From Palsa-1150 sp964531095 (GTDB taxonomy: Bacteria; Myxococcota_A; Polyangia; Polyangiales; Polyangiaceae): a DNA stretch of 64,000 bases. Location: NCBI GenBank assembly GCA_964531095.1, contig CAZHED010000007.1:113181-177180 (forward strand). The letters run 5' to 3'. A model generated the notes under the pieces. That model made no database searches. It was given only the letters and a program-made list of their open reading frames with translations, and was not told where the DNA came from. The position numbers and the translations under genes are program-made. Positions within the stretch are counted from its first letter, which is position 1. The number at the start of each line of letters is the position of its first letter. Positions 36,343 to 46,634 of the stretch are shown in pieces.

Positions 36343-37179
36343 TTACTTCGCCTCTCGGAGCGCGGGCGCGATTCGCGCCGCTCGCAGCCGCGCAACGTTC
36401 ACGGCTGGCGCACCCAGCTCCTCGGCGTGGTCGAGCGCGCGCGAAGCATCGCCCGTTCGCCCAAGCTTTCCCAGGGCCCAGGCGCGACCGAGCTCCGCGG
36501 CGGCGAAACGCGGCCGGCGGGCGAGTACCTGGTCGTAGGCGTCGAGCGCTTTGCCCGGGTCGCCGCGCGCCATCGCGACTGTTGCCAGGCCCAACCAGCT
36601 TTCGGCTCGACTCGGGTCCGCGGCGACCCCCGCACGGTACGCTTCTTCGGCGGCGTCGAAGTCTCCCAAGCGCAACCGCACGAGGCCGAGCGCGTGCCAC
36701 GTCTCGGCGTCTCGCGCGCCACGCCGCACCGCTTCTTCCAGCCGTGGCCTCGCCGACTCTGCCTCGCCCCAGCGGGCGCAGCGCATCCCGCCTTCGCGTG
36801 GTCCATCCGGGACGGCGGGTGCCACACTCGCCGCCTGATCGTATGCGTCGAGCGCCTCGTCGTAGCGATGCGCGAGCTCGAGCGCGTGCCCCAGCTCCAG
36901 GTACGGCGCGGGGTCACCGCGGGGCATCCGGCGCCCGAGCTCCACGACTTCAGCTCGTGCGCCTTGCATGTCGCCCGCGAGCGCGAGCACGCGAACGAGA
37001 AGGCGACGCGCCGCCGTGTCGTCGGGACGCTCGCGCAATCGATCGCGGAGGAGCGTCACTGCGTCGGACTCCCGGTGCTCGCGAACGAGGGCCTGGGCGC
37101 GCGAGAGCGTGCTCGGCATGGCGCACCCCGCGCACGCGCCAGCCAGTAGCGCGAGTGAAAGCATGGTATGCCGCTTCAT
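36343..37179 (-). CDS. TPR-repeat lipoprotein
   Basis: 278 residues. A signal sequence (MLSLALLAGACAGCAM) contains two Cys near residue 17-20 that fit a lipobox. About six TPR-like repeats follow, with YLELGHALELAHRYDEALDAYDQAA and WLGLATVAMARGDPGKALDAYDQVL as clear units. Such proteins serve as envelope scaffolds. ATG 37179 starts at a natural signal peptide and is 62 bp from the divergent hbd-like gene. The start of ALDH follows its stop by 10 bp. Confidence 0.8.
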   Translation of the reverse strand: MKRHTMLSLALLAGACAGCAMPSTLSRAQALVREHRESDAVTLLRDRLRERPDDTAARRLLVRVLALAGDMQGARAEVVELGRRMPRGDPAPYLELGHALELAHRYDEALDAYDQAASVAPAVPDGPREGGMRCARWGEAESARPRLEEAVRRGARDAETWHALGLVRLRLGDFDAAEEAYRAGVAADPSRAESWLGLATVAMARGDPGKALDAYDQVLARRPRFAAAELGRAWALGKLGRTGDASRALDHAEELGAPAVNVARLRAARIAPALREAK

Positions 37180-37241
37180 CGTATTTCGACCACGCCGCGG
37201 AGCAGTCCGCCTACGCGGCTCGGCCTCAGGAGGCGAGGAGC

Positions 37242-38132
37242 ATGGCACATCTCGACGAGGTCAAGACGATCGGCATTCTTGGCGCAGGCCAGATGGGAGC
37301 GGGCATCGCACAAGTCACCGCCGCCGCCGGGCTTCGCGTCGTGCTCGCCGATTCCTCCGTCGATCTCGCCGAACGGGGCAAACAGAAGATCGCAAACATG
37401 CTGAGCAAGCTCGTCGAGAAGCAGAGGATGACCGCCGCGGCCGGCACGGAGCTCCTGGCGCGCATCACCCCCGCGCCCGGGCCCCATGAATTCGGACATT
37501 GCGACTTCGTCGTCGAGGCAGCAACGGAGAACGTCGACGTCAAGCTCGCGCTCTTTCGCAAGTGCGACGCAGTCCTGCCTGCGGGCAAGTGGCTGGCCAG
37601 CAATACGTCGTCCATCTCGTTGACCAGGCTCGCCGCTGCTACGTCGCGGCCGGATCGGGTGATCGGGATGCATTTCATGAACCCGCCGCCGCTCATGAAG
37701 CTGGTCGAAGTCGTGCGCGCCCTGCAGACGAGCGACGAGACCCACGCCCTGACGTGTGCCCTCGCCGAGAAGCTGGGCAAGACGGTGACGACCAGCCGCG
37801 ACGCGCCTGGATTCCTCGTCAACCGCATCTTGATCCCCATGCTCTGCGAGGCGTGCTTCGCCCTCGAGCAGGGGATCGGGTCGCCCGAAGACATCGACAC
37901 GGGCGCAAAGCTGGGCCTAAACCACCCGATGGGGCCGCTCGAGCTGAGTGACCTGATCGGGCTCGACACGGTGCTCGCGATCGCCGACGTGCTTCACCGC
38001 GAGTTCGGCGACGACAAGTACCGCGCCCCCACGCTGTTGCGAAACTACGTTGCCGCCGGCTATTTGGGGCGAAAGAGCGCCCGAGGCTTCTACCGATACG
38101 ACGACAAGGGCAACCGATTGGGTCCGAAATAG
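37242..38132 (+). CDS. 3-hydroxybutyryl-CoA / 3-hydroxyacyl-CoA dehydrogenase
   Basis: 296 residues: Rossmann GILGAGQMGAGIAQV at residues 10-25, then the HCDH domain with IGMHFMNPPPLMKLVEVV and APGFLVNRILIPML. It oxidises 3-hydroxyacyl-CoA with NAD, in beta-oxidation or in butyrate/PHB metabolism. GAGGAG stands 5 bp before the ATG. The next gene, an enoyl-CoA hydratase, is 8 bp downstream, so the two form a beta-oxidation pair. The family is often called hbd/paaH; the exact gene name cannot be chosen. Confidence 0.92.
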   Translation: MAHLDEVKTIGILGAGQMGAGIAQVTAAAGLRVVLADSSVDLAERGKQKIANMLSKLVEKQRMTAAAGTELLARITPAPGPHEFGHCDFVVEAATENVDVKLALFRKCDAVLPAGKWLASNTSSISLTRLAAATSRPDRVIGMHFMNPPPLMKLVEVVRALQTSDETHALTCALAEKLGKTVTTSRDAPGFLVNRILIPMLCEACFALEQGIGSPEDIDTGAKLGLNHPMGPLELSDLIGLDTVLAIADVLHREFGDDKYRAPTLLRNYVAAGYLGRKSARGFYRYDDKGNRLGPK

Positions 38133-38140
38133 AAACCACC

Positions 38141-38917
38141 ATGCCGACACTGCTCATCGACCGCGACGACGCCGTCGTCACATTGACCCTGAACCGACCG
38201 GACAAGCTCAACGCGCTGAACGAAGAGCTGCTCCGAGAGCTCGTCGCGTCCGTCACGACGCTGACCGACGACCCCACCGTTCGAGCGGCGATCTTGACCG
38301 GGGCCGGTGACAAGGCCTTCGCCGCCGGAGCGGACATCGCGGCGATGGTCGACATGGCCCCGCCGCAGGCAAAGCGCTTCTCCGACCTGGGCCATCGCCT
38401 CGGTGCGCTCCTCGAGCAGGCGCCCTTCCCCGTCATCGCAGCGGTCAACGGATTCGCGCTCGGCGGAGGCTGCGAGCTCGCTCTTTGTTGCGACTTCATC
38501 TACGCGAGCGAGCGAGCCAGGATTGGCCAGCCGGAAGTGGGGCTCGGCGTGATCCCCGGTTTCGGCGGCTCGCAGCGCCTCGCTCGAATCGTGGGGGTCG
38601 CGCACGCTCGCGAGCTGTGCATGACTGGAGATGTTCTCGGCGCCGAAGCGGCGATGCGGCTCGGGCTGGTCAACGCCGTGGTGCCGCACGCAGAGCTCTT
38701 GCCGGAGGTGCGGGTCGTCGCGGCGAAGATCGCCGCCAAAGCGCCGCTTGCGATTGCGTCGGTCAAACGGGCGATCCTTCGCGGCGCCGACGCTCCCCTG
38801 GCGACCGCCAACGAGCTCGAGGCGACGGCGTTCGCGGCGCTCTTCGGCAGCGACGACCAGCGCGAGGGAATGCGCTCTTTCCTCGAGCGCCGGACACCGA
38901 AGTTCGTGGGAAGATGA
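38141..38917 (+). CDS. Enoyl-CoA hydratase/isomerase family protein
   Basis: 258 residues of the crotonase fold. AFAAGADIAAMVDM and FALGGGCELALCCDFIYAS give the oxyanion hole, and the catalytic Glu sits in QPEVGLGVIPGFGG. The length and motifs match short-chain enoyl-CoA hydratase. It hydrates the product for the 3-hydroxyacyl-CoA dehydrogenase just upstream. It ends 30 bp before an esterase gene that is probably unrelated. Confidence 0.92.
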   Translation: MPTLLIDRDDAVVTLTLNRPDKLNALNEELLRELVASVTTLTDDPTVRAAILTGAGDKAFAAGADIAAMVDMAPPQAKRFSDLGHRLGALLEQAPFPVIAAVNGFALGGGCELALCCDFIYASERARIGQPEVGLGVIPGFGGSQRLARIVGVAHARELCMTGDVLGAEAAMRLGLVNAVVPHAELLPEVRVVAAKIAAKAPLAIASVKRAILRGADAPLATANELEATAFAALFGSDDQREGMRSFLERRTPKFVGR

Positions 38918-38947
38918 GCCCGCGCTCCCCCGCCGGGAGATCCCTCG

Positions 38948-40258
38948 ATGACGCGTCTTGCTTCCCTCTTCACCGACCATATGGTGCTTCAAAGTGGCCG
39001 CAGCAATCCGATCTGGGGCTGGGATCGTCCCGGCCAGGCGGTGACACTCCGTATCGAAGCAGCGCGCTCGATGCTCGACGTCGTCACCGCCGTCACCGAG
39101 GCCGACGGCGCGTTTCGAATCGCCTGCCCGGCGCTGCCGGTGGGGGGCCCGTATCGCTTGCACGTCTCCGGCTCTCGAGAATGCACGCTCGACGACGTGC
39201 TCTCCGGTGAGGTGTGGCTCGCGTCGGGTCAGTCGAACATGGAGTGGAAGGTCTCGATGAGCGCCCACGGGGCCGTCGAGGCTGCGCAGGCACGCTGGCC
39301 GCAGATCCGCGTTTTCGGCGTCGCTCAACGGGCGGCTCGCGAGCCGCAGACGCTGGTCGACGGCAGCTGGCGTCCGTGCAGCCCCGAGACGGCGGGGGAC
39401 TTCTCGGCCGTCGGCTACTACTTCGCCCGCGAGATTCACCGGCGGCTCTCCGTACCGGTGGGAGTCATCGACGCCTCGTGGGGCGGAACGCGCGTCGAAG
39501 CGTGGACGAGCATCGAGGCGTTGCGAAGCGTGATGGACATCGACGCCGAGCGCGCACACTCGGAGAATGAACCCGGCGCGCTGTATCATGGAATGATCGC
39601 GCCGCTCGTGCCGTTCGGCTTGCGGGGCGTCATCTGGTATCAGGGGGAGAGCAACGTCGACAACCACCCCACGTACCGCGATCGCTTCGTCGCGCTGGTC
39701 CGCGACTGGCGAGCGAAGTGGAACGGTACCGGTGAGGTTGCGTTCTACTTCGTGCAGCTCGCGGGCTTCGTCGATTCTCTCGCGTGGGCGTACTTGCGCG
39801 AGGCCCAGGCCGAGGCTCTCGCCGAGCCGGCGACGGGGATGGCCGTGACGATCGACATCGGAGACCCCGACGACATCCATCCCCGCAACAAACAAGACGT
39901 GGGCCGCCGCCTCGCGCTCGTCGCGCTGGCCGGGAGTTACGGGCAGAGCGGCGTCGAATGGTCCGGGCCCAGCGTCGATCGCGTGGAGATCGGTCCGGGT
40001 GGAGTCCGGGTCGCGTTTCGCCACGCCGCCGGCCTGCGCGCCCGCGGAGGAGGCGAGGTGCGCGGATTCGCTCTCGCCGGCGACGATCGGGTTTGCCGGG
40101 CGGCACAGGCGCGCATCGACGGCGACGCGGTCATCGTGACTTCCCCGGCCGTGGAGGTCCCGGTCACCGTGCGCTACGCATGGGCCGACAACCCGGACGC
40201 GAATCTGGAGAACGCCGCCGGGCTGCCGGCCGCCCCCTTTCGCACCGACCGCTGGTGA
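38948..40258 (+). CDS. Sialate O-acetylesterase-family protein (SASA/DUF303-type SGNH hydrolase)
   Basis: 436 residues, soluble, no clear signal peptide. Motifs WLASGQSNMEW (catalytic Ser) near residue 97 and GDPDDIHPRNKQDVG (catalytic Asp/His) near 302, with IWYQGESN in between, define the SASA/CE20-like SGNH esterases. They deacetylate sugars such as sialic acid or xylan side chains. No other sialic-acid genes are nearby. It follows the fatty-acid genes but no operon link is shown. Confidence 0.87.
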   Translation: MTRLASLFTDHMVLQSGRSNPIWGWDRPGQAVTLRIEAARSMLDVVTAVTEADGAFRIACPALPVGGPYRLHVSGSRECTLDDVLSGEVWLASGQSNMEWKVSMSAHGAVEAAQARWPQIRVFGVAQRAAREPQTLVDGSWRPCSPETAGDFSAVGYYFAREIHRRLSVPVGVIDASWGGTRVEAWTSIEALRSVMDIDAERAHSENEPGALYHGMIAPLVPFGLRGVIWYQGESNVDNHPTYRDRFVALVRDWRAKWNGTGEVAFYFVQLAGFVDSLAWAYLREAQAEALAEPATGMAVTIDIGDPDDIHPRNKQDVGRRLALVALAGSYGQSGVEWSGPSVDRVEIGPGGVRVAFRHAAGLRARGGGEVRGFALAGDDRVCRAAQARIDGDAVIVTSPAVEVPVTVRYAWADNPDANLENAAGLPAAPFRTDRW

Positions 40259-40262
40259 GCGA

Positions 40263-40721
40263 TCAAAACGTCTTGTACGCCGCGACGACCGTCCCCAGCG
40301 CCGCGGTGACGAGGGCGAACGCCGCCGCGGCCACGAACGCGTAATGGGCGGTCCGCCGCAACGAGGCACGCACCCTTCCCTCGGCGAACGCCTCCGCGGC
40401 GTATCCGACACCTCCGGTCCACGCGAGCATCACAGCTCCGAACGCGAAATGCTCCTTGCGCTCGAACAGGTATCCGACGGCCGCAGAGCCTGCGAAGATG
40501 GGCTGGCGCAACGTCTCGCGATACGCCGGATACATCGTCACCCCGATCCAGGCCGCAAGGGTGACCAGAGCGACCGCGAAGACCACCGACAAGTGCGCCC
40601 GGCGCTGCGCGCGCCGGAGCAGAACGGCAGGATGCAGGAGGGCCATCGCCGCGATCCACCCGAGGTGGCCGTGCAGGTGTTCCTCGACGCGGAGAGGCTC
40701 GAGCGGATACACGACGCTCAT
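40263..40721 (-). CDS. Hypothetical membrane protein, four helices
   Basis: 152 residues with four hydrophobic segments: LGWIAAMALLHPAVLL, HLSVVFAVALVTLAAWIGVTM, FGAVMLAWTGGVGYAAEAF, and YAFVAAAAFALVTAALGTVV. A His-containing N-terminus (EEHLHGHLG) and HFAFGAVML could bind metal or heme; that is only a suggestion. It converges with the esterase gene, 4 bp apart. Confidence 0.7.
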   Translation of the reverse strand: MSVVYPLEPLRVEEHLHGHLGWIAAMALLHPAVLLRRAQRRAHLSVVFAVALVTLAAWIGVTMYPAYRETLRQPIFAGSAAVGYLFERKEHFAFGAVMLAWTGGVGYAAEAFAEGRVRASLRRTAHYAFVAAAAFALVTAALGTVVAAYKTF

Positions 40722-40858
40722 CCACAGAGTAGCCCGGGTGACTCACGAGCGCGGCACGAAGTGCCGGTAACGGCCCGCGCAGGCGCGCGTACTCCACGGT
40801 GGATACATTCATCCACGCGCAGACGGCCGAAGCCTCGGCCGAGGCACAAGGAGCGAAC

Positions 40859-41866
40859 ATGCACCGGCGAAACTCGTACGCAGCAGCCCTGCTGGTCGGC
40901 CTGGGCATGGCAGCGTGCCGTCAGCCGTCGTCCGCCCCAGCTCGGCCGTTCGCGGCGCCGACCGCCAACCTCGACCCGCCGATCGCGAAGGAGAACGCAT
41001 CCATGAGAGCCCCCACGTACTCGAAGCCGTCCCTTGCCGAGTTGAGGAAGAAGCTCACGCCGATTCAGTTCCAAGTCACGCAAAACGACGCCACTGAGCC
41101 GCCGTTTCACAACGAGTTTTTCGACAACCACGAGCCCGGGATCTACGTCGACGTCGCGACCGGCGAGCCCCTCTTCAGCTCGCTCGACAAGTTCGAGTCC
41201 GGAACGGGGTGGCCGAGCTTCACCCGACCCATCGAGGACGGGCGCGTGGTGTCGAAGACGGACGGAAGTCTTGGGATGATGCGAACGGAAGTGCGATCGA
41301 CCATCGGCGGCTCGCATCTGGGGCACGTGTTCGACGACGGCCCGGCGCCGACGGGCCTGCGGTACTGCATCAACTCGGCTTCGCTGCGTTTCATCCCGTC
41401 GAAACGGCTGGATGCCGAGGGTTATGGGGCCTATGCCGCCCGCTTCGCGGGAGGCGCGCGGGTGTCGCCGGTTGCCGCATCGACCGCGAACGCTTGCGCC
41501 ACGCCGCCGGCCGGCGAGCGACCCGGCTGCGAGACGACGCTCGACACCGCTCTTCTGGCGGGGGGCCGGGGGGCCCAGGCCGCGCTTCGCGAGGTGCCTG
41601 GGGTCCTCGAAGTGGAGGCTGGGATGGTCGGCGACTCAGACGCAGTCCGGGTGGTCTTCGACCCCAAGCAAATCGCCTATGGTGACCTGCTCGCGAAGTG
41701 GGCCCCCCTCGACGCCGCGGGCAGCAAGCCGGACCGCGTCGTCTACTCCACGTCCGAAGAGCAACGTCGGGCCGCCGAGGAGTGGAAGGCAACCCTCCCG
41801 CGCACAGCCGCACGCCCCGTCGTCCGCTCCGGCGACCTGCACTCGTTCACCCCGTCCCGGAACTAG
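40859..41866 (+). CDS. msrB: Methionine-R-sulfoxide reductase MsrB fused to a degenerate MsrA domain
   Basis: 335 residues. An N-terminal lipoprotein-type signal ends in GMAAC. An MsrB domain (about residues 55-195) holds GTGWPSFTRPI, GGSHLGHVF and catalytic Cys in RYCINSASLRF; the zinc-binding CxxC pairs are missing. The C-terminal part is MsrA-like (ETTLDTALLAGG, then REVPGVLEVEAGMVGD, VRVVFDPKQIAYGDLLAKW, and STSEEQRRAAEEW) but the catalytic GCFW is gone, so this half should be inactive. AAGGAG precedes ATG. It would repair oxidised Met outside the cytoplasm. Confidence 0.88.
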   Translation: MHRRNSYAAALLVGLGMAACRQPSSAPARPFAAPTANLDPPIAKENASMRAPTYSKPSLAELRKKLTPIQFQVTQNDATEPPFHNEFFDNHEPGIYVDVATGEPLFSSLDKFESGTGWPSFTRPIEDGRVVSKTDGSLGMMRTEVRSTIGGSHLGHVFDDGPAPTGLRYCINSASLRFIPSKRLDAEGYGAYAARFAGGARVSPVAASTANACATPPAGERPGCETTLDTALLAGGRGAQAALREVPGVLEVEAGMVGDSDAVRVVFDPKQIAYGDLLAKWAPLDAAGSKPDRVVYSTSEEQRRAAEEWKATLPRTAARPVVRSGDLHSFTPSRN

Positions 41867-42103
41867 ACTCGGGATTTCCGCATTCACGGATTAGTCCAGC
41901 TACACTGAAGTTTCCCTGGTGCCGAGCACTGATGGGAGCCGTCGGCATCCCTCGTGAAGATGGGGAAGGCCAACCATGGAAATGGCGTGCGAGTACCCTC
42001 GTCAGGTGACAGGAAGGTCGCCTCGATCAGTCCAGGCGGGACGCTTTGCCGCGCTCACCCGCTGGTCGACCGTCAGCCACGAACGGACGGTCGGGGGAAG
42101 GCC

Positions 42104-43597
<1,494 letters not shown>

Positions 43598-43643
43598 AAC
43601 CTTTCCCCCGGACCGACAGTTCGCTAGAAGGTTCCCCCGTCCC

Positions 43644-44297
43644 ATGATGACTGAGCAGCCGCTGGAACTCGCTCGCGCCACGAGCCGTCGCGACCCGTAC
43701 GACTTCGTCACACCATTGCCACAAAACCTCATCCGCGTACCCACGGTCAAGCAGCGTACCAACTTCAGCTGCGGAAATGCCGCCACCCTGGCGCTCCTTC
43801 GCTACTGGCGGTGGGACGCGTACGCTCGGGTCGACGAGACGGCCCTGTACCTGCCGCTCGAGACCACGCATGCGAAGGGAACCGAGCCCCAGCCAATCGC
43901 TGCTTTTCTGAACAATGCCGGCGGGGTCACCGCCGAATACCGCCACAGCGACGTCACCGTGGGCGAGCTCGAGCGCGCGATCGACGCGCGCCAGCCCCCG
44001 ATCGTCGACTTGCAGGCGTGGCGCGACCACGAGACGCCTTGGCGTGACCTCTGGGACGCAGGACACTACGTGGTGATGGTCGGCTACGACAGCCAGAACC
44101 TTTTCTTCATGGACCCGTGCACGGTGGCCCCGGGTGCGTACGTCTACCTACCCAGGGCGGAGCTGGCCGAGCGCTGGCACGATCTGGCAGGCGACCACAA
44201 CGAGCCCGTGGAGCACATGGCCATCTTCGCGCGCGGATCGGCCGCGGCGCGATGCCCGGACGAGCCCGCGCCGGAAGGTGCTGCCAAGCTAGGCTGA
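43644..44297 (+). CDS. C39-like cysteine peptidase family protein
   Basis: 217 residues with a papain-like C39 fold: catalytic Cys in FSCGNAATLALL near 39, the Gln side in QRTNFSC, His in GHYVVMVGYD near 139, and Asp in FFMDPCTV. No signal peptide is seen and no transporter gene is adjacent, so a stand-alone intracellular protease or peptide-binding role is as likely as bacteriocin processing. It is 46 bp after the regulator and 4 bp before holB. Confidence 0.78.
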   Translation: MMTEQPLELARATSRRDPYDFVTPLPQNLIRVPTVKQRTNFSCGNAATLALLRYWRWDAYARVDETALYLPLETTHAKGTEPQPIAAFLNNAGGVTAEYRHSDVTVGELERAIDARQPPIVDLQAWRDHETPWRDLWDAGHYVVMVGYDSQNLFFMDPCTVAPGAYVYLPRAELAERWHDLAGDHNEPVEHMAIFARGSAAARCPDEPAPEGAAKLG

Positions 44298-44301
44298 AGG
44301 G

Positions 44302-45303
44302 GTGCCGGCATTCCTGACGACCGTTCGCTCTCAACCGACGGCGATACAGACCTTGCGCCGCGCGCTGTCAACCGCGCGCGTCCATCATGCCTACCTGTTC
44401 GACGGCCCCGAGGGCGTCGGCAAAGAGCGCGCCGCGTTTGGGTTGGCCCAGGCCCTCGTCTGCGAGCGAAGGGCCGCGGACGCGGCGGACGCGTGCGGTG
44501 CGTGCAGTCCGTGCACGCGAGCACTGCCGCGCCCGGGGGCGGACCGCCCGACGCACCCGGACGTGGTCGTGCTCGAGCGCGGGCTTTACGAGCCGGCGAC
44601 CATTGGACGGCGATCGCCGGAGAGCCAGGACATCAGCATCGACCAGGTGCGAACCCTTGTCCTCGCGCGGGCTTCTTTCCCGCCGTACGAGGGTCGCGCG
44701 AAGGTGTTCATCGTGCGTCGCGCGGAGGAGCTGAGCGCCTCCGCGGCCAACGCGCTGCTCAAGACGCTCGAAGAGCCAGGAGCGCGCACTCACTTCGTCT
44801 TGCTCTGTTGCTCGTGCGATGCCCTTCTGCCGACGATTCGGTCGAGGACGCAGCGCGTGCGGTTCGGCGTCCTGCCGGATGACGTCATCGCGGAGCTGCT
44901 CCGAGAGCGGGGCGTCGACCGGGAGCGCGCGGCGCAGATTGCCGGTCTGGCGGGAGGAACCATGGCGTCGGCGGTCGCCTTGTCCGACGCCGAGGCGAGC
45001 GCCCGCCGCGACGAGTTCGTCGCGCGCGCGATGGCGGCGCTCGATGCGATCGATCGTGGCCCGGCGCTCGAGCTCGCCGAAGAGGCGAAGAAGGCGGAGA
45101 AGCGGCCCCTCGTTGGCCTGCTCGAGGCCCTTGCCTCGGCGTTCGGCGCTCTCGCCCGCGCGGAGGTCTCGGCCGCGAACCGCCACGCGGACGTGGCCGC
45201 AGCGCGCCACGCGATCGTCGTCTCTGCCGTCGAGCAAATCGAGGCAAACGCCGCGATCCAACTCGCGGTCGAGGCGATGATGATGAAGATGCGCGCCAGC
45301 TAG
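44302..45303 (+). CDS. holB: DNA polymerase III subunit delta prime (HolB)
   Basis: 333 residues, clamp-loader subunit. AYLFDGPEGVGKERAAFGLA (P-loop, here degenerate), a zinc-module with CGACSPC and further Cys, VFIVRRAEELSASAANALLKTLEEP, and THFVLLCC-x-C-DALLPTIRSR-x-Q are HolB/DnaX-type signatures. It starts at GTG. It is 4 bp after the C39-like gene, and its stop codon overlaps the end of the convergent minus-strand gene by 4 nt. Confidence 0.88.
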   Translation: MPAFLTTVRSQPTAIQTLRRALSTARVHHAYLFDGPEGVGKERAAFGLAQALVCERRAADAADACGACSPCTRALPRPGADRPTHPDVVVLERGLYEPATIGRRSPESQDISIDQVRTLVLARASFPPYEGRAKVFIVRRAEELSASAANALLKTLEEPGARTHFVLLCCSCDALLPTIRSRTQRVRFGVLPDDVIAELLRERGVDRERAAQIAGLAGGTMASAVALSDAEASARRDEFVARAMAALDAIDRGPALELAEEAKKAEKRPLVGLLEALASAFGALARAEVSAANRHADVAAARHAIVVSAVEQIEANAAIQLAVEAMMMKMRAS

Positions 45304-45893
45304 CTCCCGGGGAGCACGTCGTACTCGCGCCGCCCCAGCGCCACCCCGGTCCACGCCAGCGTCTGCTCGCTTCCGGCCACGAGGACGATTCGCTCGCTCC
45401 CCTGCCCCCCATACTCTGCGACAACGGCGCGATCACCGACGCTGGGCGCGCCGCTGCCCGCCCGCGTGACGCGGACCGGCAGCCGACGCAGACGCTCGAA
45501 TCGGACGCCCTTGTGCTCCAACGTGTGCGGAGGGTCGGTGGTCACCGCGAGCTCGGCGATCGGCAGCGGAGAAAGCCAGAGCAGCTCTTCGATCCCCTCG
45601 CGCGCGAGCACCGCGCGGTCGGCCCCCGCCTCCGGCGCCACGAACAGCGCGGCGACCGGACGCTCCTCCTCGAAGACCAATGCGCCGGCCAGCCATGCCT
45701 CGTCGCGCTCCGCAGTCCGCACGACGACGTCACCCAGGCGACAGGGAAATGCGGAGAGCACCTCGGCCACGGGAGGCCTCTTCCCGTCGATGGGCTCCGA
45801 TTCGGTCAACCGCCGCGCGCGCAGCCGCAACGCAAGCGCGCGCCCGATGACCGCGCCCCCGGTGGCGACAAGTAAGCCGAGGATCACGCTCAC
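45300..45893 (-). CDS. Membrane-anchored hypothetical protein
   Basis: 197 residues. One N-terminal hydrophobic helix (VILGLLVATGGAVIGRALAL) is followed by a small beta-rich domain containing CRLGDVVVRTAERDEAWLAGALVFEE. It resembles a short DUF4178-like or SHOCT-type membrane-surface domain; no confident family. It is the last gene of the rsm22-thiE operon and overlaps thiE by 4 nt. Confidence 0.7.
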   Translation of the reverse strand: MSVILGLLVATGGAVIGRALALRLRARRLTESEPIDGKRPPVAEVLSAFPCRLGDVVVRTAERDEAWLAGALVFEEERPVAALFVAPEAGADRAVLAREGIEELLWLSPLPIAELAVTTDPPHTLEHKGVRFERLRRLPVRVTRAGSGAPSVGDRAVVAEYGGQGSERIVLVAGSEQTLAWTGVALGRREYDVLPGS

Positions 45894-46582
45894 CGCGCGG
45901 TCCTTGCCATCGGCGGCCCCGGCGCGAGCAGCTCCTGGAAACCCCGCGCCCGCGCCGTCACCTCACGCAGCACCCCCTCCACCGATAGAGCTCCGCCGCG
46001 CAGAGCCTCAGGCGGGAGCAGTGCCGAGATCACCGCCGCCGCCTCGACCAGGCCGACCAGCTGGTGCGCACGCGGCAGCGTGATGCCGCCGATGGCGACC
46101 AGCGGGATTCCTGCCGCCAAGGCGTGCGCATGAGCCTCGGCGAGCAACCCCACCCCCACCACGGGGTCCGGATGCGCCTTGGTCGACGTCTCAAAGACGG
46201 GACCGAAAGCCACGTACGCGGGCCGCGCGGCCAGCGCAGCATCGAGCTGGTCGATCGTGTGGGTGGACACGCCGACGCCGAGCCCCGGCGCGAGACGGCG
46301 AACGCGATCGATCGGCATGTCGGTCTGCCCCACATGCGCCAAATCGCATCCGGCGAAGATGGCCAGGTCGGGCCGGTCGTTCGCGACGAGCGGGACCCCT
46401 GCGCGGTGGCACATGGGCGCGAGCTGTCGCAACAGCGCGAGCGCTTCGCGCGATGGGAAGTCTTTGGCGCGCAGCTGAAGCGCCGCCGGTGACGCACTGA
46501 GCACCGCTTGGGAGAACGCCACTGGGTCGAGATGGCAGGCGTCGAGGGTGGCGACGTCCACGATCGCGTAGAGTCCACGCAT
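45890..46582 (-). CDS. thiE: Thiamine-phosphate synthase ThiE
   Basis: 230 residues, TIM-barrel enzyme joining HMP-PP and THZ-P. ALQLRAKDFPSREAL, VANDRPDLAIFAGCDLAHVGQTD and YVAFGPVFETSTKAHPDPVVG are conserved, including the Asp/Lys/Gly phosphate-binding residues (GIT). No TPP riboswitch signature was seen upstream. It sits 52 bp downstream of the rsm22-like gene. Confidence 0.92.
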   Translation of the reverse strand: MRGLYAIVDVATLDACHLDPVAFSQAVLSASPAALQLRAKDFPSREALALLRQLAPMCHRAGVPLVANDRPDLAIFAGCDLAHVGQTDMPIDRVRRLAPGLGVGVSTHTIDQLDAALAARPAYVAFGPVFETSTKAHPDPVVGVGLLAEAHAHALAAGIPLVAIGGITLPRAHQLVGLVEAAAVISALLPPEALRGGALSVEGVLREVTARARGFQELLAPGPPMARTAR

Positions 46583-46634
46583 CGCTCGCGAGCAGGTAGT
46601 CGACGACGCACAAGTCCGTCAACGCGATTCGGTG

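Noticed and set aside
46583..46634. TPP riboswitch before thiE
   Set aside because: Only 52 bp separate it from the upstream gene and no CUGAGA or thi-box sequence is visible.
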